This document shows, piece after piece, positions 23,533 through 32,356 of a stretch of 64,000 bases of DNA (position 1 is the first letter of the stretch; each line of letters begins with the position of its first letter). Where the stretch lies: contig NZ_JOEY01000030.1 of the NCBI RefSeq assembly GCF_000718165.1, positions 1 through 64,000 on the forward strand, given 5' to 3'. This stretch comes from Streptomyces fulvoviolaceus. Lineage in GTDB: Bacteria > Actinomycetota > Actinomycetes > Streptomycetales > Streptomycetaceae. The notes below the pieces were generated by a model, which was given only the letters and a program-made list of their open reading frames with translations, was not told the DNA's origin and did not search any database. The translations under genes and the position numbers were made by a program.

Positions 23533-24375
23533 CTACGGAGCGGTCAGCGGCTCGTACGCGTCGGGACGGCGGTCCCGGTAGAACTGCCAGCGGTCGCGCA
23601 CTTCGCGCAGCTTGTTGAGGTCGAGGTCGCGGACCACGAGCTCGGTCTCCTTGTCGCTGGCCACCTCGCCCACGAACTGGGCCTCCGGGTCGACGAAGTA
23701 GGTCGTCCCGTAGAAGTCGTTGTCGCCCAGCTCCTCGACACCGACCCGGTTGATCGCGCCGACGAAGTACTCGTTGGCGACGGCCGCGGCCGGCTGCTCC
23801 AGCTGCCACAGGTAGGCGGACAGACCGCGCGAGGTGGCCGACGGGTTGAAGACGATCTCGGCACCCGCGAGGCCCAACGCCCGCCAGCCCTCGGGGAAGT
23901 GGCGGTCGTAGCAGATGTAGACGCCGATCCTGCCGACCTTGGTGTCGAAGATCGGCCAGCCGAGGTTGCCCGGGCGGAAGTAGAACTTCTCCCAGAAGCC
24001 CGGCACCTGTGGGATGTGGTGCTTGCGGTACTTGCCGAGGAACGAGCCGTCCGCGTCGATCACGGCGGCCGTGTTGTAGAGGACGCCCGGCTGCTCCTCC
24101 TCGTACATCGGCAGGACGAGGACGATGCCCAGTTCCTTGGCCAGCGCCTGGAAGCGCTTGACGATCGGGCCGTCCGGGATCTGCTCGGCGTACTCGTAGA
24201 ACGCCTTGTCCTGGACCTGGCAGAAGTACGGCCCGTAGAACAGCTCCTGGAAGCACATGACTTGGGCACCCTGGGCCGCGGCGTCGCGCACCGCCTGCTC
24301 GTGTACCTGGATCATCGACTCCTTGTCGCCCGTCCAGGCAGTCTGGAAGATGGCGGCGCGAATCACCCTGCTCAT
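23533..24375 (-). CDS. Nitrilase-superfamily N-carbamoyl amidohydrolase (beta-ureidopropionase type), copy 1
   Basis: 280 residues. The Glu-Lys-Cys triad is visible: Glu in MCFQELFYGPYF, Lys in LGKYRKHHIPQ, Cys in GVYICYDRHFPEGWR. The GFWEKFYFRPGN loop matches beta-ureidopropionase/N-carbamoylputrescine-type enzymes, releasing CO2 and ammonia to give beta-alanine or related amino acids. It is clearly paralogous to the gene at 27403-28245, with near-identical active-site blocks. Its 97-base gap to hydA and 155-base gap to the regulator leave room for its own promoter. Confidence 0.92.
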   Translation of the reverse strand: MSRVIRAAIFQTAWTGDKESMIQVHEQAVRDAAAQGAQVMCFQELFYGPYFCQVQDKAFYEYAEQIPDGPIVKRFQALAKELGIVLVLPMYEEEQPGVLYNTAAVIDADGSFLGKYRKHHIPQVPGFWEKFYFRPGNLGWPIFDTKVGRIGVYICYDRHFPEGWRALGLAGAEIVFNPSATSRGLSAYLWQLEQPAAAVANEYFVGAINRVGVEELGDNDFYGTTYFVDPEAQFVGEVASDKETELVVRDLDLNKLREVRDRWQFYRDRRPDAYEPLTAP

Positions 24376-24437
24376 CGGGACCTCCGGTCACTCGGTGTGC
24401 GAGAAGGCTAGAAAGTCCGAAAGCAGGCTTTGAGTTG

Positions 24438-24533
24438 CACGGTGTCACGTCTACGGGCGTGCGGCGTGCCACGGTGTCACCCTGTCGTGGGCCCATGTTT
24501 CACCGCCGTTTTCCCAGGTCGTTCCATGTTTCA
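24438..24533. promoter_or_regulatory. Direct-repeat regulatory region between pucR-type gene and hydrolase copy 1
   Basis: CACGGTGTCAC occurs twice (24438-24448, 24470-24480), 32 bases apart; CCATGTTTCA occurs twice (24493-24502, 24524-24533), 31 bases apart, the last overlapping the regulator stop. CTACGGGCG at 24451-24459 also occurs, on the other strand, within the inverted repeat at 28274-28304. About three helical turns separate the copies. Regulator binding is inferred. Confidence 0.5.
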
Positions 24534-26081
24534 ACCCTGTTGCGCGTCATGCGCGAGGAGCGCGATGTGCACCGAGGCGGCCTGTTCGAAGTCGTCGAGG
24601 TCGACGCCGAGCCGGGCCTGTATCGCCTCCAGCCGCCGATAGAGCGCGGGCCGCGAGACGTGGTGGAGCTGGGCGGTGCGGGACTTGTTGCGGCCGCTGG
24701 CCAGATAGGTGCGCAGTACGGCGAGCAGGTCCTCGCCGGCGCCGCAGAGCAGCCCGTCCAGCTCCCGCTCCGCGAAGGACTGCACGTGCGGGTCGTCGCG
24801 CAGCAGCCGGATCAGGCCCCGCAGGTGTACGTCCTTGAGGCGTACGACCGCCGGGAGATCGAGGACTGCCGAGGAGTCGGCCACGGCGTCCGCGACGTGC
24901 TGGGCCTCGCGCAGCCCGGCGGGCACGTCGTCCCAGGCGATGCGGGGATCGGCCGCGGCCACGGCCGACCCCACGGCCTCCGAGCGCACCCGGGCCGCGA
25001 AGTTCGCCGCGAGCACCGAGGCGTCCTGGTCCCGGGCCAGGCTCAGCAGCACGGCGGTGGCGCCGTCGGCGAGCTCGGCGACGATCCCGGGCAGGCCCAA
25101 CATCCTGAGCACACGGTCGAGTTGGGCCGGATCTCCGTCGCGTACGACGAGCGGGACGAAGGTGCGCCGGTTGACCGGCAGTCCGGCCGCACGCGCGCGT
25201 GGCAGCAGCTGCCGCGCCGGTACGACCCCGCTGACCAGGTCGGTCAGCAGGCTCTGCGCGGACTGCTCCTCCCAGGTGTGCGCGGAGTTGCCGCCGAGCA
25301 TGCGGTGCAGGACGAGGGCCTCGGCGGCGCGGTCGGCGAGCAGGCGCCCGGTGGCGGTGTCGCCGCGGTAGCCGCACAGCATGATCCGGCCCCACCGCTC
25401 GCCACGTCCCGTCAGCTCCGCGCGGATCCAGCCGTCGCCCTCGCTGCCGCCGGCCTGTCGGGAGATGCGCTCCCAGTCGCGCAGCACGTCGTCCACGGCC
25501 GGCCGCTCCCCCGCCGTGGCGAGGACGCGGTGGGCGAGGTTGGTGACGACGACGGGGCAGCCGCTGTGCTGGGCGACCTCGTCGAGCAGACGCTGCAGCG
25601 GGGCGCCCGCCGTGATGAGTCCGGTGAGTGCGGACCGTACGGCCTCGGACATGCTGACGGCGGCGAACTTCCGCCGCACGAGCCACCCTTGGACCTCCTC
25701 CGTCAGCTCGGCGAAGGGGAAGGGCCGGTGCAGGACGACCATCGGCAGCCCGCACCGCTCGGCCGCCCGGCGCATCACGTCCGGCGGGGCGGGGAAGGCA
25801 CGACCGAGTCCGAGGACGACGGCGGAGGCCTCCGCGCGGTGCAGGGACTGGATGTACTCGGCCTGCGCGCCCTCGTCGCCGGCGAGCAGCACTCCGGTGG
25901 TGAGCACCATCTCGCCGCCGCTGAGCATGACGCCGACATCGGCGGCCTCGGCGACGTGCACCCAGCGCACGGCCCGGTCGAGCTGGGCCGCGCCGGCCAC
26001 CACCTCGGGCTCCCCGGCGAGGACCCGTTCCAGCGCGAGGACCTGCCGGACCGAGAGGGTCGGCTCCAGGGTGGTGGTCAT
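24531..26081 (-). CDS. PucR-family transcriptional regulator
   Basis: 516 residues. The N-terminal PucR ligand domain starts TLSVRQVLALERVLAGEPEVVAG; a GGDEF-like linker region follows; the C-terminal PucR helix-turn-helix is LLAVLRTYLASGRNKSRTAQLHHVSRPALYRRLEAIQARLGVDLDD. Such regulators activate purine, pyrimidine or amino-acid catabolic genes on sensing a pathway metabolite. Lying inside the catabolic block on the same strand, it is the probable pathway-specific regulator. Confidence 0.93.
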   Translation of the reverse strand: MTTTLEPTLSVRQVLALERVLAGEPEVVAGAAQLDRAVRWVHVAEAADVGVMLSGGEMVLTTGVLLAGDEGAQAEYIQSLHRAEASAVVLGLGRAFPAPPDVMRRAAERCGLPMVVLHRPFPFAELTEEVQGWLVRRKFAAVSMSEAVRSALTGLITAGAPLQRLLDEVAQHSGCPVVVTNLAHRVLATAGERPAVDDVLRDWERISRQAGGSEGDGWIRAELTGRGERWGRIMLCGYRGDTATGRLLADRAAEALVLHRMLGGNSAHTWEEQSAQSLLTDLVSGVVPARQLLPRARAAGLPVNRRTFVPLVVRDGDPAQLDRVLRMLGLPGIVAELADGATAVLLSLARDQDASVLAANFAARVRSEAVGSAVAAADPRIAWDDVPAGLREAQHVADAVADSSAVLDLPAVVRLKDVHLRGLIRLLRDDPHVQSFAERELDGLLCGAGEDLLAVLRTYLASGRNKSRTAQLHHVSRPALYRRLEAIQARLGVDLDDFEQAASVHIALLAHDAQQG

Positions 26082-26119
26082 GGCGGTGTTTCCCTTACTC
26101 GGACGTGCTCAGGCTGCTG

Positions 26120-27406
26120 CTACTGGATGCTCCTCAGAGCGTGTTCGAGGATCGCGGCGCCCTCCTCCGCCTCCGCGACGGTGAGGGACAGGGGCGGGGC
26201 GACGCGCAGGGCGCTGGTGTTGTGGCCACCGCCCTTGCCGAGGAGGAGCCCGCCCGCGCGGGCCTCTTCGAGCACGGCGGACGCGGCCTCGGGATCGGCC
26301 TGGTCGGTGCCGGGTTTGACCAGCTCGACGCCGATCATCAGTCCACGCCCGCGGACCTCCCGTACGCCAGGAATCTGCGCGGCGACGGCCCGCAGCCGCT
26401 CGATGAGCAGTCCGCCGACGCGCCGGGCGTTGCCCTGGAGGTCGTGTTCCAGGAGGTACGTCAGGTTCGCGAGGCCCGCCGCCATGGTGATCTGGGTGCC
26501 GCCGAACGTCGAAATGCTGTTGGAGTCCAGGCAGTTCATGATCTCGCCGCGGGCGACGACCCCACCGATGGACATGCCGTTGCCGATGCCCTTGGCGAAG
26601 GTGAGGATGTCGGGCGGACCTGAGGCATCGTGCGCCTGCCAGCCCCAGAAGTGGTCGCCGGTGCGGCCCCAGCCGGTCTGTACCTCGTCGGCGATCCACA
26701 GGATGCCGCGCTCCTGGAGCACCTCGCGGAAGGCCGCGTACAGCCCGTCGGGCGGGGAGGTGAAGCCGCCGACGCCCTGGATGGGTTCGGCGATGAGGGC
26801 GGCGGGCGGGCGGGTGTGACCGAGGAGGTCCGTGAGGTCGTCGACGCAGGCCGCGATGAACTCCGCGTCGCTCAAGGACGCGTACGGGCCGCGCGTCCGC
26901 ACGCCTCCATGGACGTACAGCGTCTGGAGCGGTGACAAGGACGTGGGCGACCAGCCGCGGTTGCCGGTGATGCCCACCGCGCTGAAGGAGCGGCCGTGGT
27001 AGCTGTTGCGCATCGCCAGGATGGTGTTGCTGCGGCGGTACGTCGTCGCCAGCAGCAGGGCCGTGTCGTTGGCCTCGGTGCCGGAGGTGGTGAAGAAGAC
27101 GCGGGCGTCCGGGATTCCGGACAACTGGCTGATCCTCTCAGCCAGTTCGACCATGGGCCGGTTGAGATAGAGCGTGGACGAGTGGATGATCCTCCCGGCC
27201 TGCTCGCTCACCGCCTTCGTCACCTCGGGCAGCGCGTGCGCGGTCATCGTCGTCAGGATGCCGCCGAAGAAGTCGAGGTACTTGTTGCCCTCGGCGTCCC
27301 ACACGTACCGGCCCTCGCCGTGCGTGATCTCCAGCGGGTCCTCGTAGTAGAGGGCGAGCCAGTCGGGCAGGACGGCCCGGTGGCGGCCCAGCAGGTCCTT
27401 GGTCAC
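26120..27406 (-). CDS. Class III (omega) aminotransferase, probable beta-alanine transaminase
   Basis: 428 residues, PLP-dependent. It has the expected fold-type I motifs: FFTTSGTEANDTALLL, NSYHGRSF, the cofactor Asp in WIADEVQTGWGRTG and the Schiff-base Lys in LTFAKGIGNG. It is similar to AGXT2-type alanine-glyoxylate/beta-aminoisobutyrate transaminases. Given the neighbours, it probably deaminates beta-alanine or beta-aminoisobutyrate to the semialdehyde. Its ATG overlaps the stop of hydrolase copy 2 (ATGA), showing translational coupling. Confidence 0.92.
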   Translation of the reverse strand: MTKDLLGRHRAVLPDWLALYYEDPLEITHGEGRYVWDAEGNKYLDFFGGILTTMTAHALPEVTKAVSEQAGRIIHSSTLYLNRPMVELAERISQLSGIPDARVFFTTSGTEANDTALLLATTYRRSNTILAMRNSYHGRSFSAVGITGNRGWSPTSLSPLQTLYVHGGVRTRGPYASLSDAEFIAACVDDLTDLLGHTRPPAALIAEPIQGVGGFTSPPDGLYAAFREVLQERGILWIADEVQTGWGRTGDHFWGWQAHDASGPPDILTFAKGIGNGMSIGGVVARGEIMNCLDSNSISTFGGTQITMAAGLANLTYLLEHDLQGNARRVGGLLIERLRAVAAQIPGVREVRGRGLMIGVELVKPGTDQADPEAASAVLEEARAGGLLLGKGGGHNTSALRVAPPLSLTVAEAEEGAAILEHALRSIQ

Positions 27407-28245
27407 GGCTGCACCAGCCCTTCGTACGCGTCGGGGCGCCGGTCACGGTAGAACGCCCACTGCTGCCGTACCTCTTCGATGAGGTCGAAGTCGAGGTCGC
27501 GGACGAGCAGTTCCTCTTCCTTGTCGCCGGCGGTGTCGCCCACGAACTGTCCGCGCGGGTCGACGAAGTACGACGTCCCGTAGAAGTCGTTGTCCCCGTA
27601 CTCCTCGACGCCGACCCGGTTGATCGCGGCGATGAAGTACTCGTTGGCGACGGCGGCCGCGGGCTGTTCGAGGCGCCACAGGTGGGACGAGAGTCCCCGG
27701 TGGGTGGCCGACGGGTTGTAGACGAGCTGGGCGCCGTTCAGGCCGAGCTGGCGCCAGCCCTCCGGGAAGTGGCGGTCGTAGCAGATGTAGACGCCGACCT
27801 TGCCGACGGCGGTGTCGAAGACGGGCCAGCCGACGTTGCCCGGCTTGAAGTAGTACTTCTCCCAGAAGCCCTTGACCTGCGGGATGTGATGCTTGCGGTA
27901 CTTGCCGAGGAAGGTGCCGTCGGCATCGATCACGGCCGCGGTGTTGTAGTAGAAGCCGGACTGCTCGACCTCGAACACCGGCACGACGATCACCATGCCG
28001 GTCTCGCGCGCGAGCTCTTGCATACGACGGGTGGTCGGCCCGTCGGGCACCGGCTCGGCCCAGCGGTAGTGCTCCGGTTCCTGGACCTGACAGAAGTAGG
28101 GGGCGTTGAACACTTCCTGGAACCCGATGATCTTCGCGCCCTGGCGGGCGGCCTCGCGGGCGTGCTCCTCGTGTTTCGCCACCATGGACTCGGTGTCGCC
28201 GGTCCAGGTGGCCTGGACCAGAGCTGCGCGTACGACGTTGGCCAT
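27403..28245 (-). CDS. Nitrilase-superfamily N-carbamoyl amidohydrolase (beta-ureidopropionase type), copy 2
   Basis: 280 residues, same length and motif order as copy 1: Glu in IGFQEVFNAPYF, Lys in KYRKHHIPQVKGFWEKYYF, Cys in VYICYDRHFPEGWRQ. First gene of the block. It differs from copy 1 mainly at the surface and in the stretch after the Glu (NAPYFCQVQEPEHYRW), suggesting either divergent substrate preference or dosage. The block transcript probably starts upstream of it, where an inverted repeat lies. Confidence 0.92.
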   Translation of the reverse strand: MANVVRAALVQATWTGDTESMVAKHEEHAREAARQGAKIIGFQEVFNAPYFCQVQEPEHYRWAEPVPDGPTTRRMQELARETGMVIVVPVFEVEQSGFYYNTAAVIDADGTFLGKYRKHHIPQVKGFWEKYYFKPGNVGWPVFDTAVGKVGVYICYDRHFPEGWRQLGLNGAQLVYNPSATHRGLSSHLWRLEQPAAAVANEYFIAAINRVGVEEYGDNDFYGTSYFVDPRGQFVGDTAGDKEEELLVRDLDFDLIEEVRQQWAFYRDRRPDAYEGLVQP

Positions 28246-28273
28246 GAGCTGCTCCTTCGGCGGGACGTCAGAG

Positions 28274-28304
28274 CCTCTACGCCCGTAGATGAAGGCCGTA
28301 GAGG
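28274..28304. promoter_or_regulatory. Inverted repeat upstream of the pyrimidine/hydantoin block
   Basis: CCTCTACG (28274-28281) and CGTAGAGG (28297-28304) are perfect 8-bp arms over 15 bases; nested inside is CTACG-CC-CGTAG (28277-28288). It is 29 bases from the start of the first gene, so it is a good operator candidate for the PucR-type regulator. Confidence 0.55.
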
Positions 28305-28436
28305 GATGAACGTAAGCCTCCCCGAGAGGCTTGCCAAGACCATCGTCGTTAACCCGCGGAGTCGATCACGTTTCACACTCTCGTGGGCGAGCCGCAGGGC
28401 CGGTCAGGCGGGTTTGGCAATGTCCCGTCCGGCTCG

Positions 28437-28512
28437 GCAGCGCCCCAAAGGGGCGCGGGGCTGTGTCGATATGCGGCTACCGCCGCGTGGGCGCGACCAC
28501 CCCCACCAGCCG
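28437..28512. repeat. Streptomyces-type intergenic palindromic element, copy 2
   Basis: Starts with the hairpin GCGCCCCAAAGGGGCGC and continues GGGGCTGTGTCGATATGCGG, then a CCGCCGCG core and a closing GCGCGACCA. Same unit as at 2166-2297 and 36604-36672. It lies between a minus-strand gene stop (28544) and the start region of the catabolic block; probably a terminator. Confidence 0.78.
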
Positions 28513-28543
28513 CAGCCGATGGACCCCACATCCAGCGAAGCGC

Positions 28544-30013
28544 TCACGCGGTGAAGCCCGCCACCCGGAGAGCGTGGACCAGGTCCCAGTGGCGCTCCTC
28601 GGAGGCACCCCGGGCGGCCTCCAGCAGGAGGGGTACGAGCGTCTGCGGGTCGGGGGCGACGCTGCGGGCGGCCTCCTCCGGGGTGCGGACGCGGACGTAG
28701 GCGTCGAGGAGCGCGCTGACCTCGCGACGGCGGCCCCCGGCGACCAGCCCGAGCACGGCCTCCCCGATCTCGACGGCGGGCCGTGCGACGCCCTGCCGCA
28801 GGATCTGCTCCCCGTCGTCGACGCGTCCGGCCGCGACCAGTGCGTCCGCCGCGGCCACGAGCTGCCCGGCGGGCAGCGAGGCGGCCTCCCACAGCAGGGT
28901 CGCCCAGTCGGAGGTGAGCCCGGCGTGTTGCAGTTCGGCGGCGAGCAGCGGGAAGCGGGCGGCGGGCCAGTAGGCGATCTCGACCAGCAGGGCGTGCGCC
29001 TCGCCGCTACGGCCCTCGCCGCGCAGCCGCACGAGCGCCCTGACGGTCTCGACGGTCTCCCGCCCGGCCGCCGCGTCCGGCGCCTCGGCCTGCGGTTCCG
29101 GCTGCTCGGTCGTCTCGGCGGCACCGGCGAAGCGGGCCCCGCGCGGACTGCGCCGACCGGCGACGGGTGCCGCGGGCAGATCCGGTACGGCGGTCGGCGG
29201 TACGACGACCGGGGCCGCCTCCTCCTCGACCATCCCGGCGAAGCGGGCACTGCCCCGGCGGCGCTTCTTCTGCTTGGGAGCCGGTGTCTCCGGCGGTGGG
29301 GCGGCGGGTTCGGGCTGTTGCGGGGCCTGGGGCTCGGGGACGTATGCGGGACGGGTGGCTTCCCCGGCGGCCACCGACCCGGTGTCGCGCTGCTGCGGCA
29401 TGCTGGGGAATCCGGTGCCGTGTGTGTCGCTCCCGTGGGCGCCGCGGCCGAATGAGCCGTCCCCGCCCTGTCCCCGCCGGATCGCCTGCACCTGGCCGCC
29501 CACCGACCGGCGGTCCAACTCCGCCATCCGCGCCTGGAGTTCGGTGCAGCGGCGGGTCGCGCGTTCATGGTCGTCGCGGGCCCAGGCGAGGTCGAGGCGG
29601 ATCACGTCGACCTCCTCCTGGGTGGTGGCGGAGGCCAGCAGACGGCCCAGTTCGGCCTGTCGCTCGGTGGCGTAGCGCTGTTCGCGGAGCATGACGTCGA
29701 AGCGGTCCCCGAGGGCGTCGCGGCCGCCGGGACGGGCGTCGTGGGCGGCGAGCGCGGCGCCGTGCAGATGGCGGACCTGTTCCGCCTCCGCGCGGGCGGT
29801 CTCGGGGCCGTATCCCACGGCGAGGTCCTGGAGGAGCGCCTCCACGACGTCCCAGGGCGGCACTTCACGTCCGTCGAGGCAGGCCTGCATACCGTCCGGG
29901 TCGCGCTGCCAGAACACCGCGCACCAGCCGCCGCCGTGGTCAAGGCGCGCCAGCAGTCCGTTCAGGTAGTTCGCGAACTCCCGCACACGCCCCGGGAGTT
30001 GATCCACAGCCAT
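28544..30013 (-). CDS. Conserved actinobacterial protein of unknown function, Pro/Ala-rich middle
   Basis: 489 residues. The N-terminal 90 residues are helical (VREFANYLNGLLARLDHGGGWCAVFWQ, WDVVEALLQDLAVG) and resemble the start of Streptomyces helix-turn-helix or TPR regulators. Residues about 95-170 are a predicted coiled coil. The middle (about 200-320) is disordered, with KQKKRRRGSARFAG and SPRGARFAGA repeats. The last 170 residues are an Ala/Leu-rich helical-repeat domain. No enzyme motif or membrane segment is visible. A GGGAG ribosome-binding site supports the start. I cannot assign a function. Confidence 0.75.
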   Translation of the reverse strand: MAVDQLPGRVREFANYLNGLLARLDHGGGWCAVFWQRDPDGMQACLDGREVPPWDVVEALLQDLAVGYGPETARAEAEQVRHLHGAALAAHDARPGGRDALGDRFDVMLREQRYATERQAELGRLLASATTQEEVDVIRLDLAWARDDHERATRRCTELQARMAELDRRSVGGQVQAIRRGQGGDGSFGRGAHGSDTHGTGFPSMPQQRDTGSVAAGEATRPAYVPEPQAPQQPEPAAPPPETPAPKQKKRRRGSARFAGMVEEEAAPVVVPPTAVPDLPAAPVAGRRSPRGARFAGAAETTEQPEPQAEAPDAAAGRETVETVRALVRLRGEGRSGEAHALLVEIAYWPAARFPLLAAELQHAGLTSDWATLLWEAASLPAGQLVAAADALVAAGRVDDGEQILRQGVARPAVEIGEAVLGLVAGGRRREVSALLDAYVRVRTPEEAARSVAPDPQTLVPLLLEAARGASEERHWDLVHALRVAGFTA

Positions 30014-30148
30014 TGCTCAGCTCCCGCCCAGACCGGAATACTCCGGTCCGTAGAAAACACCAGTTGTGTTACGACGCGGCTACAGAGGCTTTTCGAGCCG
30101 GGCGCAATGATCTCGAAGTCGGTGGTGCCGGGTTGTGCGCAGCGCGGT

Positions 30149-31342
30149 TCAGTCGGCCCTCACCGTCTCATGGGCCGGGACCGGCCGGGACAGGCGCCCC
30201 CGGGACAGGGCCAGCAGTACGGCACCCACCGTGACCCCGCACGCACCGAGCCCCGCGGCCGCCGTCAGCGTGGAGTCCGCGAGCAGCAGGCCGGACACGG
30301 CGGAGCCGGCCGCGATCCCGGCACCGATCAGGGTCACCAGCCAGGCGAAGGCCTCGGTCACCGTCCCCTCGGGGGCGAGTGCGCCGACCATCCCGAAGGA
30401 CACCGTCAGCAGCGGGGCGAAGAACACGCCCGTGCCGACCGCGACCAGACAGGCACCCAGGGGGCCCGGCACCAGCGCCACCAGCCAGTACGCGGCCGCC
30501 ATCCCGGCGCACAGCACGACGGCCTTGAGCGGTGCGGCGGCACTCCAGCGGAGCGCGCCGTACGTCACCGCGCCGAGCAGCGCGCCGAACGCCGACAGGG
30601 CCATGAGCGTGCCCGCGCCGCCGGGCACCGTGTGCTGTTCGGCGTAGGCCACGCTGAAGACGTTGAAGGTGCCCACCGCCCAGCCGGCCCCGAACAGGGC
30701 GAGGAGCAGCAGGAGCAGGGCGGGGCTGCGCAGCGGGCCGAGCCAGTGCGCGTCGCGGGCCTCCGTCCGCCAGGCGCGGGAGGGCTCGGCGGTGGCCATG
30801 ACCAGGGCCCCGGACAGTCCGAGTACGGCGGCGAGCCACAGCGCGAGCGGCGCGGGCCCGAGCGCGGCCACGCCGGCCACCGCCAGCGGACCGGCGATGA
30901 AGATGACCTCCTGCGCCCCGGCGTCCACGGCGTACGCCGACTCCAGCTGGTCCTCGTCCACCAGCGCGGGCCACAGGGCGCGCAGGCACGGCTCCAGGGG
31001 CGGCGCGGCGGCACCAGCGATCACGGCGCCGGCGAGGATGGCGTACGCCGATCCCGGGGCGAGCGCGAGCAGCGCGTACCCCAGCCCGGAGACCACCGCG
31101 GACACGACGAGCACCCGCGGCTGGCCGGTGCGGTCGACGACCCGGCCGAGCAGCGGGCCGCCGATCGCCCCGGCCACGGCGAAGACGCCCGTGGCCACGC
31201 CGACGAGCCGGTAGCCGGCCCCGGCCTCGCGAACGGACAGCGCGATGGCGAGGGCGGCCATGGCACCGGGCATGCGTCCGATCAGGGAGCCCGTCAACAG
31301 CCGTGTGACATACGGGCGTTGGAGCAGCCTCAGATACAGCAC
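30149..31342 (-). CDS. Major-facilitator-superfamily transporter
   Basis: 397 residues with about 12 hydrophobic segments. GPLLGRVVDRTGQPRVLVVSAV matches the MFS loop 2-3 motif. It resembles actinobacterial drug-efflux-type MFS proteins; substrate unknown. GTG 31342 (VLYLRLLQRPYVTRLL) is chosen because AGGAG stands about 5 bases upstream, and the longer reading frame has no membrane-protein character there. The start overlaps the end of the HAD-like gene by 13 bases, so the two are coupled. Confidence 0.86.
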   Translation of the reverse strand: MLYLRLLQRPYVTRLLTGSLIGRMPGAMAALAIALSVREAGAGYRLVGVATGVFAVAGAIGGPLLGRVVDRTGQPRVLVVSAVVSGLGYALLALAPGSAYAILAGAVIAGAAAPPLEPCLRALWPALVDEDQLESAYAVDAGAQEVIFIAGPLAVAGVAALGPAPLALWLAAVLGLSGALVMATAEPSRAWRTEARDAHWLGPLRSPALLLLLLALFGAGWAVGTFNVFSVAYAEQHTVPGGAGTLMALSAFGALLGAVTYGALRWSAAAPLKAVVLCAGMAAAYWLVALVPGPLGACLVAVGTGVFFAPLLTVSFGMVGALAPEGTVTEAFAWLVTLIGAGIAAGSAVSGLLLADSTLTAAAGLGACGVTVGAVLLALSRGRLSRPVPAHETVRAD

Positions 31343-32208
31343 GGTTCTCCTGTGGCGGTACGGGGCAGCAGCATCCGGATGAGGGTGGCCACTCCCTCGT
31401 CGTCGTTGCCGGGCAGCACGATGTCGGCGGCCCGCAGGGCGTCCTCGTGGGCACCGGCCACCGCGGCCGCGAGGCCCGCCGCGTGCAGCATGGGGACGTC
31501 GTCGGGCATGTCGCCGACGGCCGCGGTGTGTTCGAGGGGGATGCCGAGGCGTCGCGCCAGGCGGCGCAGCGCCTCGCCCTTGTCGACGCCCGGGGCGGAC
31601 AGTTCGAGGAAGTGGCCCGTGGATCTGGTGATCCGAGCGGCCGAGCCGATCAACTCGGCGAGCGTGTCGGCCAGTTCGTCCACGGACTGTTCGGGATGAG
31701 CGGCGAGGATCTTCACCACCGGGTCGTGATCTTGCGGGGAGCCGCCCGTCGGCATGACCGCGTGGGCCCACGGATCGGGCACGAGCCGCGTGAACTCCGG
31801 CTCCAGACGCAGCCCGGTCACGGAGTCGACGCCCAGGGCGAGCCCGGGGACCATGGTGCGCAGGGTGTTGAGGATCTCCGTCGCCCGGGCCGGCGCGAAG
31901 CCATGACAGTCCTGGATGTCTCCCGTCCTGCCGTCCACGATCACCGCGCCGCTGCTGCACACGACGGGCCCGGTGAGGCCGTGGCGCCGGGTGATGTCGA
32001 GCGCGTCCTGCACCGGCCGCCCGGTGACGCCGACCACGGTGAGCCCGGCCCGCGCCGCCTCGGCCAGCGCGCCCATGGTGCGCCGGCCGATACCGCCCCG
32101 CGAGTCGAGCAGGGTGCCGCCGAAGTCGGTGCACAGCAGCCGTACGGTGCGCTGCGGGCGCCCCTTCGTGCGGGCGCCCGGGACCAGTGGGCCGTCACTC
32201 GCCCCCAC
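31330..32208 (-). CDS. HAD-superfamily (Cof-type) hydrolase-like protein with altered motif I
   Basis: 292 residues with the Cof-type architecture: VVGVTGRPVQDAL (motif II), Lys in DKGEALRRLARRLGI (motif III), and AAVGDMPDDVPML (motif IV, Asp-rich). Motif I reads CTDFGGTLLDS, so the second Asp of the normal DxDGT is Gly30. That Asp is the general acid/base of phosphatases, so phosphatase activity may be weak, altered or absent. GTG 32208 follows a GAGGGG stretch; the longer ORF reaches into the promoter. Coupled to the MFS gene. Confidence 0.8.
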   Translation of the reverse strand: MGASDGPLVPGARTKGRPQRTVRLLCTDFGGTLLDSRGGIGRRTMGALAEAARAGLTVVGVTGRPVQDALDITRRHGLTGPVVCSSGAVIVDGRTGDIQDCHGFAPARATEILNTLRTMVPGLALGVDSVTGLRLEPEFTRLVPDPWAHAVMPTGGSPQDHDPVVKILAAHPEQSVDELADTLAELIGSAARITRSTGHFLELSAPGVDKGEALRRLARRLGIPLEHTAAVGDMPDDVPMLHAAGLAAAVAGAHEDALRAADIVLPGNDDEGVATLIRMLLPRTATGEPCCI

Positions 32209-32273
32209 GGGATTCCCCCCTCGCGAGCACGGACTGAAGGGTGTTCGTGATCGACATGACGGGAGATTAGTGA

Positions 32274-32285
32274 CTACGCGCGTAG
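32274..32285. promoter_or_regulatory. 12-bp perfect palindrome upstream of HAD/MFS operon
   Basis: CTACGCGCGTAG, 66 bases upstream of the HAD-like gene start. It is a candidate dimer-binding site. It resembles the CTACGCCCGTAG core upstream of the catabolic block, but the same regulator need not act on both. Confidence 0.4.
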
Positions 32286-32356
32286 ACGGCAAGACCTTTT
32301 TCACCTGCTGGAATCCCCGCACCGAAATGCCGAACTCCCGCCCCTGGAAAGCAGGT

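Noticed and set aside
24376..24530. Riboswitch upstream of hydrolase copy 1
   Set aside because: Only direct repeats and GC-rich sequence are seen; no conserved aptamer could be matched.
24435..26819. Plus-strand 794-codon ORF through the PucR and aminotransferase genes
   Set aside because: Spans two real minus-strand genes and has no recognisable domain.
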